From contig NZ_CP091508.1 in the NCBI RefSeq assembly GCF_022870865.1, positions 1,674,001 to 1,738,000 of the forward strand: a stretch of DNA of 64,000 bases, written 5' to 3'. Every line of letters starts with the position of its first letter. The stretch's first letter is position 1. Under the pieces are notes generated by a model. It was not told the DNA's origin. It saw nothing but the letters and a program-made list of their open reading frames with translations, and made no database searches. A program made the position numbers and the translations under genes. Positions 27,474 to 35,649 of the stretch are shown one piece after another. This DNA comes from Uruburuella testudinis. Its GTDB lineage: Bacteria; Pseudomonadota; Gammaproteobacteria; Burkholderiales; Neisseriaceae.

Positions 27474-28609
27474 GCCTGCAATTCCTTGTAAACATTATTC
27501 ATATAAGCACGAACGGCGCGGGTATACGGCTCGTCTTCCATTAAAAAAGCATCGTGGCCGTGGTTGGATTCTACTTCGATATACTGCACCGGCTTGTGTG
27601 CCGCCACCAGCGCTTTCACCAATTCATGCGAACGCTCGGGGGCGAAGCGCCAATCGCTGCTGAAACTGGCCACAAAAAATTTGGCCTGTGTGCGGCTTAA
27701 GGCCGTCTGAAGGTTGTGGCCGTATTCGGCGGCGGGGTCGAAATAATCCAGCGCCTTGGTCATCAGCAGATAAGTGTTGGCATCAAAACGTTCGGAAAAT
27801 TTATCTCCCTGATAACGCAGATAAGATTCCACTTCAAATTCAATGCCGTAGCCGTATTGATAACCCTCGCCGCGCAATGCCCGACCGAATTTTTTACCCA
27901 GCCCTTCTTCAGCAAGATAAGTAATGTGCCCCATCATGCGGGCGATGCGCAAACCCCGCCGCGGCACGGTGTTGAAACGGACATAATGGCCGCCGTGAAA
28001 ATCAGGGTCGGTTAGAATCGCCTGGCGGGCGACATCGTTAAAGGCGATATTTTGCGTGGAAAGCTTGGGCGAGGAAGCAATAACCAAAGCATGGCGCACC
28101 CGCTCCGGCAAATCGATGGCCCATTGCAAAGCCTGCATGCCGCCAAGGCTGCCGCCCGCCACTGCCGCCCATTGCGCAATGCCGAAATAATCGGCCAGCA
28201 TGGCTTGCGAATGCACCCAGTCTTTTACCGTAACCATCGGAAAATCTGCACCATAATTTTCGCCGGAAGCGGGATTGGCCGACAAAGGCCCGGTGCTGCC
28301 GTGACAACCGCCGAGATTGTTTAAGCCGACCACAAAAAACTTTTCCGTATCAATCGGTTTGCCCGCACCGACCATGTTGTTCCACCAACCGGGATATTTG
28401 TCTTCATGCGTATGGCGGCCGGCCACATGATGGTTGCCCGAAAGCGCGTGGCAGATTAAAACGGCATTGCTTTTGTCGGCATTGAGTGTGCCGTAAGTTT
28501 CAACCATCAAATCAAAGCGCGGCAACACTTGCCCGTTTTGCAGCACCAGCGGCACTTCAAATGGGATTTTTTGCGGAATCACAAACTCTTCGGCGGTATG
28601 GATGGTCAT
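27470..28609 (-). CDS. metX: Homoserine O-acyltransferase MetX
   Basis: 379 residues from ATG 28609; the longer frame adds 26 residues without family similarity. An alpha/beta hydrolase, it acylates homoserine for methionine synthesis. The nucleophile elbow is [12 protein letters not shown]. The C-terminal catalytic Asp lies in the [10 protein letters not shown] region and the His in [14 protein letters not shown]. MetX proteins may use acetyl- or succinyl-CoA, which the sequence alone does not settle. hom lies 0.8 kb away, so the homoserine and methionine steps are close together. Confidence 0.94.
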   Translation of the reverse strand: MTIHTAEEFVIPQKIPFEVPLVLQNGQVLPRFDLMVETYGTLNADKSNAVLICHALSGNHHVAGRHTHEDKYPGWWNNMVGAGKPIDTEKFFVVGLNNLGGCHGSTGPLSANPASGENYGADFPMVTVKDWVHSQAMLADYFGIAQWAAVAGGSLGGMQALQWAIDLPERVRHALVIASSPKLSTQNIAFNDVARQAILTDPDFHGGHYVRFNTVPRRGLRIARMMGHITYLAEEGLGKKFGRALRGEGYQYGYGIEFEVESYLRYQGDKFSERFDANTYLLMTKALDYFDPAAEYGHNLQTALSRTQAKFFVASFSSDWRFAPERSHELVKALVAAHKPVQYIEVESNHGHDAFLMEDEPYTRAVRAYMNNVYKELQA

Positions 28610-28735
28610 TTCAATCAGGCAGACGGTGCGGAAAACCGTTATTATAACGGCTTGGGGCTGATTTGTGCATGGCACTTGCCGCCACACGCTGATGCAGAGG
28701 CAGTTGTTTTTTCAGACGGCCTTAGGGAAATCAAA

Positions 28736-28915
28736 ATGATAGGCCGTATATTAAGAATATTCTTTTTTGTTGCACTGATTGCATTGATTATCCACCGCCT
28801 GTTTAACCGCCGGCAGAAACGGGCGCTGCATGAAATCGTGCAAATCAGCGCCTGGGTGTTTTTGGCCGCAGCCGTGCTGGCGTTGGCTTGGTATGTGTGG
28901 ATGGCATATGCCTGA
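28736..28915 (+). CDS. Small two-helix membrane protein (MIGRI type)
   Basis: 59 residues starting MIGRILRIFFFVALIALIIH. Two membrane segments (about 7-20 and 38-56) flank a short basic loop (RLFNRRQKRALHE). I recall a Neisseria family of small proteins named after the N-terminal MIGRI sequence, and this matches it; its function is unknown. A DUS lies just upstream (28711-28722). The reading frame is open further upstream, but this ATG gives the conserved start. An inverted DUS terminator follows. Confidence 0.75.
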   Translation: MIGRILRIFFFVALIALIIHRLFNRRQKRALHEIVQISAWVFLAAAVLALAWYVWMAYA

Positions 28916-28939
28916 TATATCAAACCAATACAATCATCA

Positions 28940-28977
28940 AAAGGCCGTCTGAAATAAAAATGCTTTCAGACGGCCTT
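28940..28977. terminator. Bidirectional inverted DUS terminator
   Basis: AAAGGCCGTCTGAA and TTTCAGACGGCCTTA with a 9-nt loop, placed between two convergent genes. It is suited to stop both transcripts. Confidence 0.8.
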
Positions 28978-29002
28978 AATCACGATAACGGCTTCATGCG
29001 GA

Positions 29003-29437
29003 TTACGGTGCTTTAAGTGCTGCCATACATTGTTTGTCGCGCGCTTCAAACCGGGCGGCACCACCGAGCAAATCCAACTGCGCTTGGGCGCTGATTTTGC
29101 TGAACGACTGTATCTGCTTTTCAGTCAGCTTTTCCAGCGGTTCATCCCACATGCAGGTGCAGTAATCATCAATCACACCGGCCGATTGCCCTTCCAGCCC
29201 GGCCGTTTTCAAATCGGCCTGCCACTTTTCGGAAAACGGCACATTTTTGATGCAGGATTCAATAATCGCCTGCTTGGCTTTGGGTTTGGAAAGCGCACAT
29301 TGCGACAAAAAGAAAAAACCGGCAAACAGCGACATCACCACCCAAAACCAAATGCGGATGGTGCGGATTTTTGCCTTGGTTTTGCGCCGCTGCGCCTCGG
29401 CCTCGGGGCTGAGCCCGGGTTTATCGGCTTCAGGCAT
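29003..29437 (-). CDS. Conserved membrane-anchored protein of unknown function
   Basis: 144 residues. A charged N-terminus (PEAEAQRRKTKAKIRT) precedes one membrane helix (about 30-48, WFWVVMSLFAGFFFLSQ). A soluble C-terminal part outside the cytoplasm has four Cys (ESC, DDYCTC, KQC), which may form disulfides. I do not recognise a characterised family. It overlaps the hom stop region by 8 bp, so it is probably translated with hom. Confidence 0.7.
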   Translation of the reverse strand: MPEADKPGLSPEAEAQRRKTKAKIRTIRIWFWVVMSLFAGFFFLSQCALSKPKAKQAIIESCIKNVPFSEKWQADLKTAGLEGQSAGVIDDYCTCMWDEPLEKLTEKQIQSFSKISAQAQLDLLGGAARFEARDKQCMAALKAP

Positions 29438-30740
29438 GCAGGCTCTCCATGCGGATCATCACCACCGGGCGCTCAACCGAATCAAGCGCTTCAATGGCTG
29501 CAATCGCCGCCTTGATGTTTTTCTCTACCGTGCTGTGGGTCAGAATCACGATTTCGGCGATGGTTTGCTTAATCACGCCTTTTTGAATCAGCGCTTCGAT
29601 CGATACCCCTTCGTCTGCCAGCAGGTTGGCAATCCGGCCGAGCACGCCGGGTTTGTCTTCCGCTTCAACGCGCAGATAATAGCTGCTGGTGATTTCGTCC
29701 ATCGCCAACATGCGTTGTGCCTTCACTTCGCCGGCCTGAAATGCCAGATGCGGCACGCGGTTGCCCGAATCGGCAGTAATCAGGCGGCTGATATCGATGA
29801 TATCGGCCACCACCGCGCTGGCAGTCGGCAATGCGCCCGCCCCGGCACCATAATAAAGCGTTTCGCCGACCATATCGGCATCTACGCGCACGGCATTCAT
29901 CACTCCGTTAACATTTGCCAGCAGGCGGCATTCGGGAATCAAGGTGGGATGCACGCGCAATTCGATGCCTTGTTCGCTTTTGCGGGTGATGCCCAACAGC
30001 TTCACACGGTAGCCCAATTCTTCGGCATAGCGGATGTCGCGGCTGTCGAGCTTGCTGATGCCTTCCAGATAGCAGGCGTTGAAATTGACCGGCGTACCGA
30101 AAGCCAACGCGCTCATAATGGTGATTTTGTGGCCGGCATCGTGGCCTTCGATATCAAATGTCGGGTCGGCCTCGGCATAACCCAATTCCTGCGCCTGTTT
30201 CAGCACATCGGCAAATGCGCTGCCTTTTTCACGCATTTCGGTCAGAATAAAATTGCTGGTGCCGTTAATGATGCCGGCAATCGAGCGGATATTGTTGGCC
30301 GCCAAACCTTCGCGCAAAGCCTTGATAATCGGAATACCGCCCGCCACCGCCGCTTCAAACTGCACCATCACGTTTTTCTGCTCGGCCAATGAAAAAATCT
30401 CATTGCCGTATTCGGCCAACAGCTTTTTATTGGCAGTTACCACATGCTTGCCGTTTTCAATCGCTTCGAGCACCAAATCTTTGGCAATTTCGGTGCCGCC
30501 AAACAGCTCTACCACAATGTCTACCTCGGGATGCCGCACCACGGCAAACGGGTCATCGGTAATCAATGTCGATTCGGCACAAGCGGCGCGGGCCTTTCCG
30601 GCATCACGGGTAGACACCATAAACACATTCACATCGCGGCCCAAGCGGCGGCTGATTTCCGCCGCATTATTGCGTAAAACTCCGACGGCACCGCTGCCGA
30701 CGGTTCCCAAACCTAAAATGCCGATATTGACAGGCTTCAT
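29430..30740 (-). CDS. hom: Homoserine dehydrogenase
   Basis: 436 residues. It reduces aspartate semialdehyde to homoserine, the branch point to threonine and methionine. The NAD(P) motif is GILGLGTVGSGAV. The family signature AGGIPIIKALREGLAANNIRSIAGIINGTSNFIL lies near residue 140. A C-terminal ACT domain (YYLRVEAEDKPGVLGRIANLL) suggests threonine feedback. It is monofunctional, with no aspartokinase part. metX and metW, which use its product, are about 0.8 kb downstream on the same strand. Confidence 0.97.
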   Translation of the reverse strand: MKPVNIGILGLGTVGSGAVGVLRNNAAEISRRLGRDVNVFMVSTRDAGKARAACAESTLITDDPFAVVRHPEVDIVVELFGGTEIAKDLVLEAIENGKHVVTANKKLLAEYGNEIFSLAEQKNVMVQFEAAVAGGIPIIKALREGLAANNIRSIAGIINGTSNFILTEMREKGSAFADVLKQAQELGYAEADPTFDIEGHDAGHKITIMSALAFGTPVNFNACYLEGISKLDSRDIRYAEELGYRVKLLGITRKSEQGIELRVHPTLIPECRLLANVNGVMNAVRVDADMVGETLYYGAGAGALPTASAVVADIIDISRLITADSGNRVPHLAFQAGEVKAQRMLAMDEITSSYYLRVEAEDKPGVLGRIANLLADEGVSIEALIQKGVIKQTIAEIVILTHSTVEKNIKAAIAAIEALDSVERPVVMIRMESLHA

Positions 30741-30855
30741 CGTGTCTCCTTAAGCCACAGTGTGTTAGTATAAGCGCGCGGGCTTGCTCTGAATAAAGGG
30801 CTTAATGCTACCCGAATTCGCCTGATTTTGCACCTGAATTTTATGGAAACACGCC

Positions 30856-31227
30856 ATGCAGATTGAAGAAAGCCACAACGCCAAAACCCTCACACTCGAA
30901 GGCTACACCCCGGGCCGTATCGAAATCAGCGGCACCGTTCACACCGAGGCCGTGATATTGCAGTCCGACAGCGTTTGCCCTGCCGGCATCAACACCCCCG
31001 CAGAGCTGACCGAGCAACACTTGCTGACCGCCGCAGAAAGCAGCACGCCGCCAGAAGTAATACTGGTCGGCACCGGTGAAAAACAAATCTTTCTACACCC
31101 CAAAATGGCCGCTGCCCTGGCCGCCAAAGACATCGGCTTGGAAAGCATGACCACCGCCGCCGCCTGCCGCACTTATGTGATTTTGCAAAGCGAAGGCCGC
31201 CGCGTGTGGGCATGGTTGTGGCCATAA
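30856..31227 (+). CDS. Mth938-like domain protein
   Basis: 123 residues resembling the Mth938/Xcc1710-like family (formerly DUF498): MQIEESHNAKTLTLEGYTPG, then PEVILVGTGEKQIFLHPKM and GLESMTTAAACRTYVILQSEGRRV. These proteins have an unusual alpha/beta fold; human NDUFAF3 belongs to the family, but the bacterial role is unknown. It is divergent from hom. Confidence 0.85.
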   Translation: MQIEESHNAKTLTLEGYTPGRIEISGTVHTEAVILQSDSVCPAGINTPAELTEQHLLTAAESSTPPEVILVGTGEKQIFLHPKMAAALAAKDIGLESMTTAAACRTYVILQSEGRRVWAWLWP

Positions 31228-31350
31228 GCAGTTTTTGCGGCGTTTCATCAAGGTGTCACATACAACGGCCATACTGGCGGCATAGTCAAAGCGTTGCCAT
31301 GCAGTAACGCGGCGCAGGCCACAACCCAGCTTTCCCCAAGGAGCTACACC

Positions 31351-31461
31351 ATGCAACACCGCAGACGACAAAGCGTTTTCCAAGCCGCCAAACGTGCGTT
31401 TAACGCCCACAGCAAGCCCTCTGCCCCGACAACCGCTTCCATGCCGGTATCAGGCCGCTGA
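31351..31461 (+). CDS. Possible small basic protein (36 residues)
   Basis: ATG at 31351 preceded by AAGGAGCTACACC, a near-ideal ribosome site. It reads MQHRRRQSVFQAAKRAFNAH and ends in a Ser/Pro/Thr-rich tail. It is followed directly by a terminator-like hairpin with a T run. The strong Shine-Dalgarno sequence, terminator and lack of other content in this gap support a real transcript; I recognise no family. The 123 bp upstream up to the Mth938-like gene show nothing else. Confidence 0.5.
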   Translation: MQHRRRQSVFQAAKRAFNAHSKPSAPTTASMPVSGR

Positions 31462-31479
31462 GCCGAATTCGTAACGCTC

Positions 31480-31512
31480 AACGCATATCTCAAATGTGCG
31501 TTTTTTTATTTT
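31480..31512 (+). terminator. Intrinsic terminator behind the small basic ORF
   Basis: ACGCATAT pairs with ATGTGCGT (one G-T pair) and is followed by TTTTTTATTTT. It is not DUS-based. Confidence 0.7.
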
Positions 31513-31538
31513 AGACTGTGATTGCAGATTGTTTTCAT

Positions 31539-31687
31539 CCCCATTCATAAAAGTCAGCTAAACAGGCGGCGGGTTGACAGTGCACACATATGGAGCTGGT
31601 TAACTTGGTGCTTCAGCGCCTTAGCGAAACCGGCCTTCTTTGAACGCAGGCAAGCCAATAAAGTTAGGTTATTTTTGTGAATGGGTA
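31539..31687. repeat. Family B element, 149 bp, uninterrupted
   Basis: CCCCATTCATAAAAGTCAGC and TTATTTTTGTGAATGGGTA bound it. In reverse complement it matches the copy at 33487-33760 almost base for base, but here the CCTTAGCG sequence (TA at 31622-31623) is intact. It therefore serves as an empty-site reference for the MITE insertion. Confidence 0.75.
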
Positions 31688-31758
31688 TCGACGGCCTTAT
31701 GATGTTTGAACTGCCCCCCAAATCTTGGACATTTTCAAACTGCTGAATCAATCACGCT

Positions 31759-32634
31759 TCAAGCGGCGGTTGCAAACTGAGTTCTGTATGCCACAGGGCT
31801 CAGTTTTTTCAAATTCAAACTCAATCGCTCATAGTTGTAGTAGCGGATATAGTCATGTATTTCCGCCTCCAATTCCTCTATCGAAGCAAAAGTCCGGTTG
31901 TAGAAACATTCCGTCTTCAATATTGCGAAAAAACTCTCCATCGGCGCATTATCCCAACAATTGCCTTTACGCGACATGCTTTGGGTAATGCCTGCCTCTG
32001 CCAATTGCTCGCGATACGCATGGCAGCGATACAATACGCCCTGGTCGGAGTGCAGCATCGGTTTGCGTGCGCCCAGTTGCGCCACTGCCTGTGACAGCAT
32101 GGTCGTTACCATTTCGCTGTTCGGGCGGCGCGACAGGTGATAGCTGCGGATTTCGCGGTTATACAAATCGAGTATCGGCGACAGATACAGCTTTTGACCG
32201 TCGCATTTGAATTCGGTGACATCGGTCAGCCATTTCTCGTCGGGTGTGTTGGCGCTAAAGTTGCGCTTCAACAGATTCTCGGATGTTTCGCCCATCGCCG
32301 GCGGGTGGTATTTTCGCTTGGCTCTGACGATGGCTTTCAAATTCATTTTTTTCATCAGCCGCGCTGCTTTCTTGGTGTTCCATGACAGTGCGGTGGCAAT
32401 GCGCCTTTGTCCGTAACAGCCTTTGTGCTGCTGGTAAACGGCGTATACTGCTTCCATATCTGCCTGATCTTTGTCGGGCTTTTGGTTGCTTTTTCTGCTG
32501 AAGTAGAAGCTGCTGTGTGACAGTTCGGCAGATTCGCAAAGATATTTTAGCGGGTGTTCTGTTTTTAATGCTTCGATGATGCGGGCTTTTTCTCGGTTGG
32601 GTTTGCGCGCTTCATCAGCGCATCGAGCTTTTTT
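31759..32634 (-). CDS. IS3-family transposase OrfB (DDE integrase)
   Basis: The catalytic part, read by -1 frameshift from orfA; the frame itself is open back to 32802. DDE residues are seen in WLTDVTEFKCDG, MLHSDQGVLYRC and NAPMESFFAILKTE, with the HTH_21-like region EHPLKYLCESAELSHSSFYF before them. The C-terminal RYYNYERLSLNLKKLSPVAYR is typical. It has no independent start codon of quality, so the usual product would be the OrfAB fusion of about 390 residues. Confidence 0.88.
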   Translation of the reverse strand, partial: KKARCADEARKPNREKARIIEALKTEHPLKYLCESAELSHSSFYFSRKSNQKPDKDQADMEAVYAVYQQHKGCYGQRRIATALSWNTKKAARLMKKMNLKAIVRAKRKYHPPAMGETSENLLKRNFSANTPDEKWLTDVTEFKCDGQKLYLSPILDLYNREIRSYHLSRRPNSEMVTTMLSQAVAQLGARKPMLHSDQGVLYRCHAYREQLAEAGITQSMSRKGNCWDNAPMESFFAILKTECFYNRTFASIEELEAEIHDYIRYYNYERLSLNLKKLSPVAYRTQFATAA

Positions 32635-32915
32635 AGATAGGCGTTCTCCGCTCTGAGGTAGGCGACTTCTTCTAATAGCTCTGCCTGTGTTTTTTCGGCA
32701 TCGGGCTTGTCGGTAATAAAGGGGTTTTTGCGTTGTTTGGACATGGTGCTTTGGGGGTGCTCCAGCGCGTGGATGCCTGCCCGCTCGTAGGCGGCAATCC
32801 ATCGGCGTAAGTGGGTTCGGGATATTTGAAGCTCGTCTGCGGTGCGTTGTTGGCTTCTGAGTGCATAATAACGCATCACGGCCTGATGTTTGAAGTGTAG
32901 GCTGTATTTGGACAT
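32565..32915 (-). CDS. IS3-family transposase OrfA (helix-turn-helix)
   Basis: 116 residues from ATG 32915. The helix-turn-helix (LRSQQRTADELQISRTHLRRWIAAY) is followed by a leucine-zipper-like coiled coil (AELLEEVAYLRAENAYLKKL). It binds the IS ends. The A-AAA-AAG heptamer that shifts ribosomes into orfB lies at 32628-32634 in the LKKL codons. Confidence 0.88.
   Translation of the reverse strand: MSKYSLHFKHQAVMRYYALRSQQRTADELQISRTHLRRWIAAYERAGIHALEHPQSTMSKQRKNPFITDKPDAEKTQAELLEEVAYLRAENAYLKKLDALMKRANPTEKKPASSKH
32628..32634 (-). promoter_or_regulatory. -1 frameshift heptamer of the IS
   Basis: Zero-frame CTA AAA AAG gives A-AAA-AAG. After slipping, reading continues AAA GCT CGA in the orfB frame. 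This is the standard IS3 arrangement. Confidence 0.85.
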
Positions 32916-33095
32916 AAGAAAACTGTACCTTTCATGGGTTGGTGGGGGTGTCCAACTTTTGGGGTACAGTTCAGTTTTCAGACGGCCTGTAAAGAAATAA
33001 TCAAAAATAAAACAATACCTTTCTAAAAAAAGCATGCCGATACAGCAAAAAAACTTGCCAACCGCCGCCAAGACGGGCATAATGCGCACTTCTTC

Positions 33096-33171
33096 GCCGG
33101 TATAGCTCAGTTGGTAGAGCAGCTGACTTGTAATCAGAAGGTCCCGAGTTCGACTCTTGGTGCCGGCACCA
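33096..33171 (+). tRNA. tRNA-Thr (anticodon UGU)
   Basis: 76 nt with encoded CCA. The acceptor stem GCCGGTA pairs with TGCCGGC, the D-arm is GCTCAGTTGGTAGAGC, the anticodon loop is CTTGTAA, and the T-arm loop is TTCGACT. The base pair at the top of the anticodon stem is G-A rather than Watson-Crick. It lies 123 bp from the IS end and has its own terminator. Confidence 0.96.
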
Positions 33172-33178
33172 AATATAA

Positions 33179-33213
33179 AACAGCCCGATTTAATCAAATC
33201 GGGCTGTTTTTTA
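33179..33213 (+). terminator. Terminator of tRNA-Thr
   Basis: AACAGCCCGATTT pairs with AAATCGGGCTGTT and is followed by a T run. This is a classical intrinsic terminator without DUS. Confidence 0.92.
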
Positions 33214-33291
33214 TCGGTTGCCGATGCCCGGCATGCAGACGGATTGATCACCAACTTTCCTGACTACTTGATTTACGGTGTATTTTCCCCT

Positions 33292-33360
33292 TAGGGCGTC
33301 CTGATGTGTCGATTTATGGGTGTATTTTGCCCCTGTAAACCGACACATCAGGATACCCTA
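33292..33360. mobile_element. Minimal family A MITE (69 bp)
   Basis: TAGGGCGTCCTGATGTGTCG and CGACACATCAGGATACCCTA are nearly perfect inverted ends around a 29-bp rest of the core. A fragment of another left arm (CTGACTACTTGATTTACGG, 33260-33290) lies directly before it. Confidence 0.75.
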
Positions 33361-33440
33361 TTCCGCAAAATACCGGATCTTACTGCATTTTGTATTTTCT
33401 CATGGTTATGAAATGCTCAACAGACATCGGAAACACCCTA

Positions 33441-33486
33441 TTAAAAGGCCGTCTGAAAGTAAAAACACTTTCAGACGGCCTTTTAA
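33441..33486. terminator. Perfect 20-bp DUS hairpin
   Basis: TTAAAAGGCCGTCTGAAAGT and its exact complement around AAAAAC. No gene ends here on either strand, so it may be a relic terminator or purely a DUS site. Confidence 0.6.
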
Positions 33487-33760
33487 TACCCATTCACAAA
33501 AACAGCCTAACTTTATTGGCTTGCCTGCGTTCGAAGAAGGCCGGTTTCGCTAGGGTGTCCGGACAATTTGTTTATGAGGGGATTTTTGTTCCTGAAAATG
33601 CAGATGCCAGGCAAAAAACGCAGCAAGATTGAACATCTTGCGAGGCTTTTTAACGCAGCAGATGCGTTTTCAGGGGCAAAAATACACCCGTAAATCGAAT
33701 TGTCCGGACAGCCTAAGGCGCTGAAGCACCAAGTCAACCAGCTCCATATGCGTGTACCGC
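33487..33760. repeat. Family B element interrupted by a MITE
   Basis: TACCCATTCACAAAAACAGC starts it. Sequence matching the 31539-31687 copy resumes after the MITE with AGGCGCTGAAGCACCAAG and is lost near 33760, close to the LysR stop. The interruption is exactly at the TA of TTTCGCTAAGGCG. Confidence 0.75.
33551..33715. mobile_element. Family A MITE, full length, inside a family B repeat
   Basis: 165 bp bounded by TAGGGTGTCCGGA and TCCGGACAGCCTA, with the complete core. Comparison with two empty family B copies shows that a single TA became TA at both ends, i.e. a TA target duplication. Confidence 0.85.
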
Positions 33761-33814
33761 CTTCAACCTCAATATTGCCGGCAACTTCAGAAAGCCCCGG
33801 CAAGTGTGTTTCGG

Positions 33815-34705
33815 CTATTCGCGCAACACTTCAACCAATGCCTGCAACAAAGGCGAGCCTGAGCGCCGGTTGGGGTAGTAAAGGTAATAGCCGGGATAGG
33901 TAATCGCCCAATCGTCCAATACGGTTTTCAGACGGCCTGAAGACAGCTTTTCCGTAATCGAATCGCGCGGTGTCCACATCAAGCCGTGTCCGGCTGCGGC
34001 GGCATTTTGCAGCAAAAAACCACTGTTGGCGGTAAAACGGCCTTGTGGGCGGATTTTGACGGTTTTGCCGTCGTCGGGATTGGTAAATTCCCACGCTAAC
34101 AGGCCGCCGTGGGTGGGCAGACGCATTGCCAGGCATTGGTGGGCGCTTAAGTCGGCCGGGGTTTGCGGTGTGCCGTATTGCGCCAGATAAGCGGGGGCGG
34201 CAGCCACACACATCTGCATATCGGGCGACAGGCGCACGGCAATCATGTCTTTGGCTACATCGTCGCCCAAGCGGATGCCGGCATCGAAACGCTCGGCCAC
34301 GATATCGATAAAGCGGTTTTCTGCCACTAATTCCAGCGACACATCGGGGTAAACCTGCAAAAAGTGTTCAAATTTCGCCCACAACACCGATTCAAAAACA
34401 TGTATGCTGCCGTTTACCCGCAGGCTGCCGCGAAGATTTTCCTGTTCATTCAACACATTGCTGATTTCTTGATCGATGTTTTCAAACAAGGGCAGCAAAT
34501 GGCGATACAGCCGCTCACCCGCTTCGGTAGTGGAAATGCTGCGTGTGGTGCGGTGGAACAATTTCACTCCCAAGCGGCTTTCCAATGCCCGCATGCTGTG
34601 GCTCACTGCCGATTGCGATACGCCGGTTTGCGCAGCGGCTTTGGTAAAACTGCCGGTTTGCGCCACAGCGATAAAGGTGCGCAGATCGTTTAAATTTTCT
34701 GCCAT
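33815..34705 (-). CDS. LysR-family transcriptional regulator
   Basis: 296 residues. The N-terminal winged helix-turn-helix (FTKAAAQTGVSQSAVSHSMRALESRLGVKLFHRTTR) is followed by a periplasmic-binding-like effector domain. It matches the CrgA/DsdC-like subgroup in general form, but the effector is unknown. It is divergent from the NAD-binding gene at 34829 with a 123-bp gap, the usual layout for a regulator and its target. A DUS lies inside its coding sequence near 33930. Confidence 0.9.
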   Translation of the reverse strand: MAENLNDLRTFIAVAQTGSFTKAAAQTGVSQSAVSHSMRALESRLGVKLFHRTTRSISTTEAGERLYRHLLPLFENIDQEISNVLNEQENLRGSLRVNGSIHVFESVLWAKFEHFLQVYPDVSLELVAENRFIDIVAERFDAGIRLGDDVAKDMIAVRLSPDMQMCVAAAPAYLAQYGTPQTPADLSAHQCLAMRLPTHGGLLAWEFTNPDDGKTVKIRPQGRFTANSGFLLQNAAAAGHGLMWTPRDSITEKLSSGRLKTVLDDWAITYPGYYLYYPNRRSGSPLLQALVEVLRE

Positions 34706-34828
34706 GATGCCTGCCTTTGCCGATTCATGATTTCAATTCATGTCAGTATACATCTTTTACCCACTAATCAAGAATAATCCGCTTGTTTTATGATGCATGC
34801 TGATGTTTATCGAATGGGATGCAATGCC

Positions 34829-35413
34829 ATGACCAATATTTTGATTTTAGGTGCCGGCGGCAGCTTGGCCGCACAAGTGATTCCCGAATTATCGGCCGAT
34901 GAAAATCTTTTGCTGACGCTGTTTGTGCGCCGCCGCAACCGTGTCCGGGCTTTTGAAAACCACCCGCGCATACGCATCATAGAAGGCGATGTGCTGGATA
35001 TGCACGCGTTAACAAATGCCATGCGCGGGCAGGATATCGTTTATGCCGGTTTGGCGGGTGTGCTTGAAGCGATGGCACGCAATGTGGCCACGGCGATGGC
35101 CGACACCGGTGTGCGCCGCCTGATTTGGGTCAGCTCGATGGGCATTTATGGCGAAACCGGCGAAGACCACGGCGCCATACTCAAGCCCTACCGCCGCTCT
35201 GCCGCCATTATCGAAGCTTCCGGCCTGGATTACACCATTCTGCGCCCAGCATGGTTTACCAACGGCAGCGAAATTGATTATGCGCTCACACAAAAAGGCG
35301 AGGCATTCCGAGGCAGCAGCATTTCCCGCCGCAGCTTGGCTCACTTTATCGGCAAACTGGTCAGACAGCCCGAACACCATATCGGTGAAAGCTTGGGCTT
35401 GGCAAAATGCTGA
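34829..35413 (+). CDS. NAD(P)H-binding protein, atypical SDR (NmrA/YtfG-like)
   Basis: 194 residues from ATG 34829. The Rossmann start ILILGAGGSLAAQVIPEL is followed by RIIEGDVLDMHAL and RLIWVSSMGIYG, typical of extended or atypical SDRs that bind NAD(P)H. The function is not known; quinone- or flavin-reductase-like roles are possible. It is probably controlled by the divergent LysR gene. An in-frame ATG at 34790 would add 13 residues without a good ribosome site. A MITE begins 10 bp after the stop. Confidence 0.83.
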   Translation: MTNILILGAGGSLAAQVIPELSADENLLLTLFVRRRNRVRAFENHPRIRIIEGDVLDMHALTNAMRGQDIVYAGLAGVLEAMARNVATAMADTGVRRLIWVSSMGIYGETGEDHGAILKPYRRSAAIIEASGLDYTILRPAWFTNGSEIDYALTQKGEAFRGSSISRRSLAHFIGKLVRQPEHHIGESLGLAKC

Positions 35414-35422
35414 AATATGGCT

Positions 35423-35586
35423 TAGGGTGTCCTGATTTGTCATATATCATCATCTTTTTTGCGCTAAAAGCACATCTGCTGCGTTAAAAAGCCTCGCAAG
35501 ATGTCCAATCTTGCTGCGTTTTTTGCCTGGCATCTGCATTTTCAGGAACAAAAATCCCCTCATAAACGACACATCAGGACACCTTG
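35423..35586. mobile_element. Family A MITE, full length
   Basis: TAGGGTGTCCTGA at the left and TCAGGACACCTTG at the right, 164 bp. Its left arm (TTTGTCATATATCATCATC) is the subtype also seen at 12983. It separates the NAD-binding gene from the carrier gene. Confidence 0.78.
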
Positions 35587-35649
35587 GGCCGTCTGAAAAC
35601 CGCCGTGCTGTGCTTTCTGATGATGGTTATTTTTCAAACCGGGTAAACC

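Larger units (their letters stand above)
31707..32973 (-). mobile_element. IS3-family insertion sequence (1267 bp), apparently intact
   Basis: 24-bp imperfect terminal inverted repeats (TGAACTG..CCCC.AA...TTGGAC) lie at 31707-31730 and 32950-32973. A 3-bp GTT direct repeat flanks it at 31704-31706 and 32974-32976. It carries two overlapping frames, orfA and orfB, with a frameshift heptamer and a complete DDE set. The layout matches the IS150 branch of IS3. I do not assign a named IS. Confidence 0.88.

Noticed and set aside
28610-28735. SAM-type riboswitch before metX
   Set aside because: The gap is short and has only a DUS and the start of the divergent small gene; no conserved riboswitch core could be recognised.
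29247-30392. 381-codon plus-strand frame opposite hom
   Set aside because: It lies fully antisense to a well supported homoserine dehydrogenase, has no ribosome site and a His/Gln/Phe-rich composition typical of a shadow frame in this GC-skewed codon usage.
31707-32973. Genomic island or prophage around the IS and tRNA-Thr
   Set aside because: No integrase, phage genes or attachment-site duplication of the tRNA 3' end were seen; the neighbours carry DUS like the rest of the chromosome.
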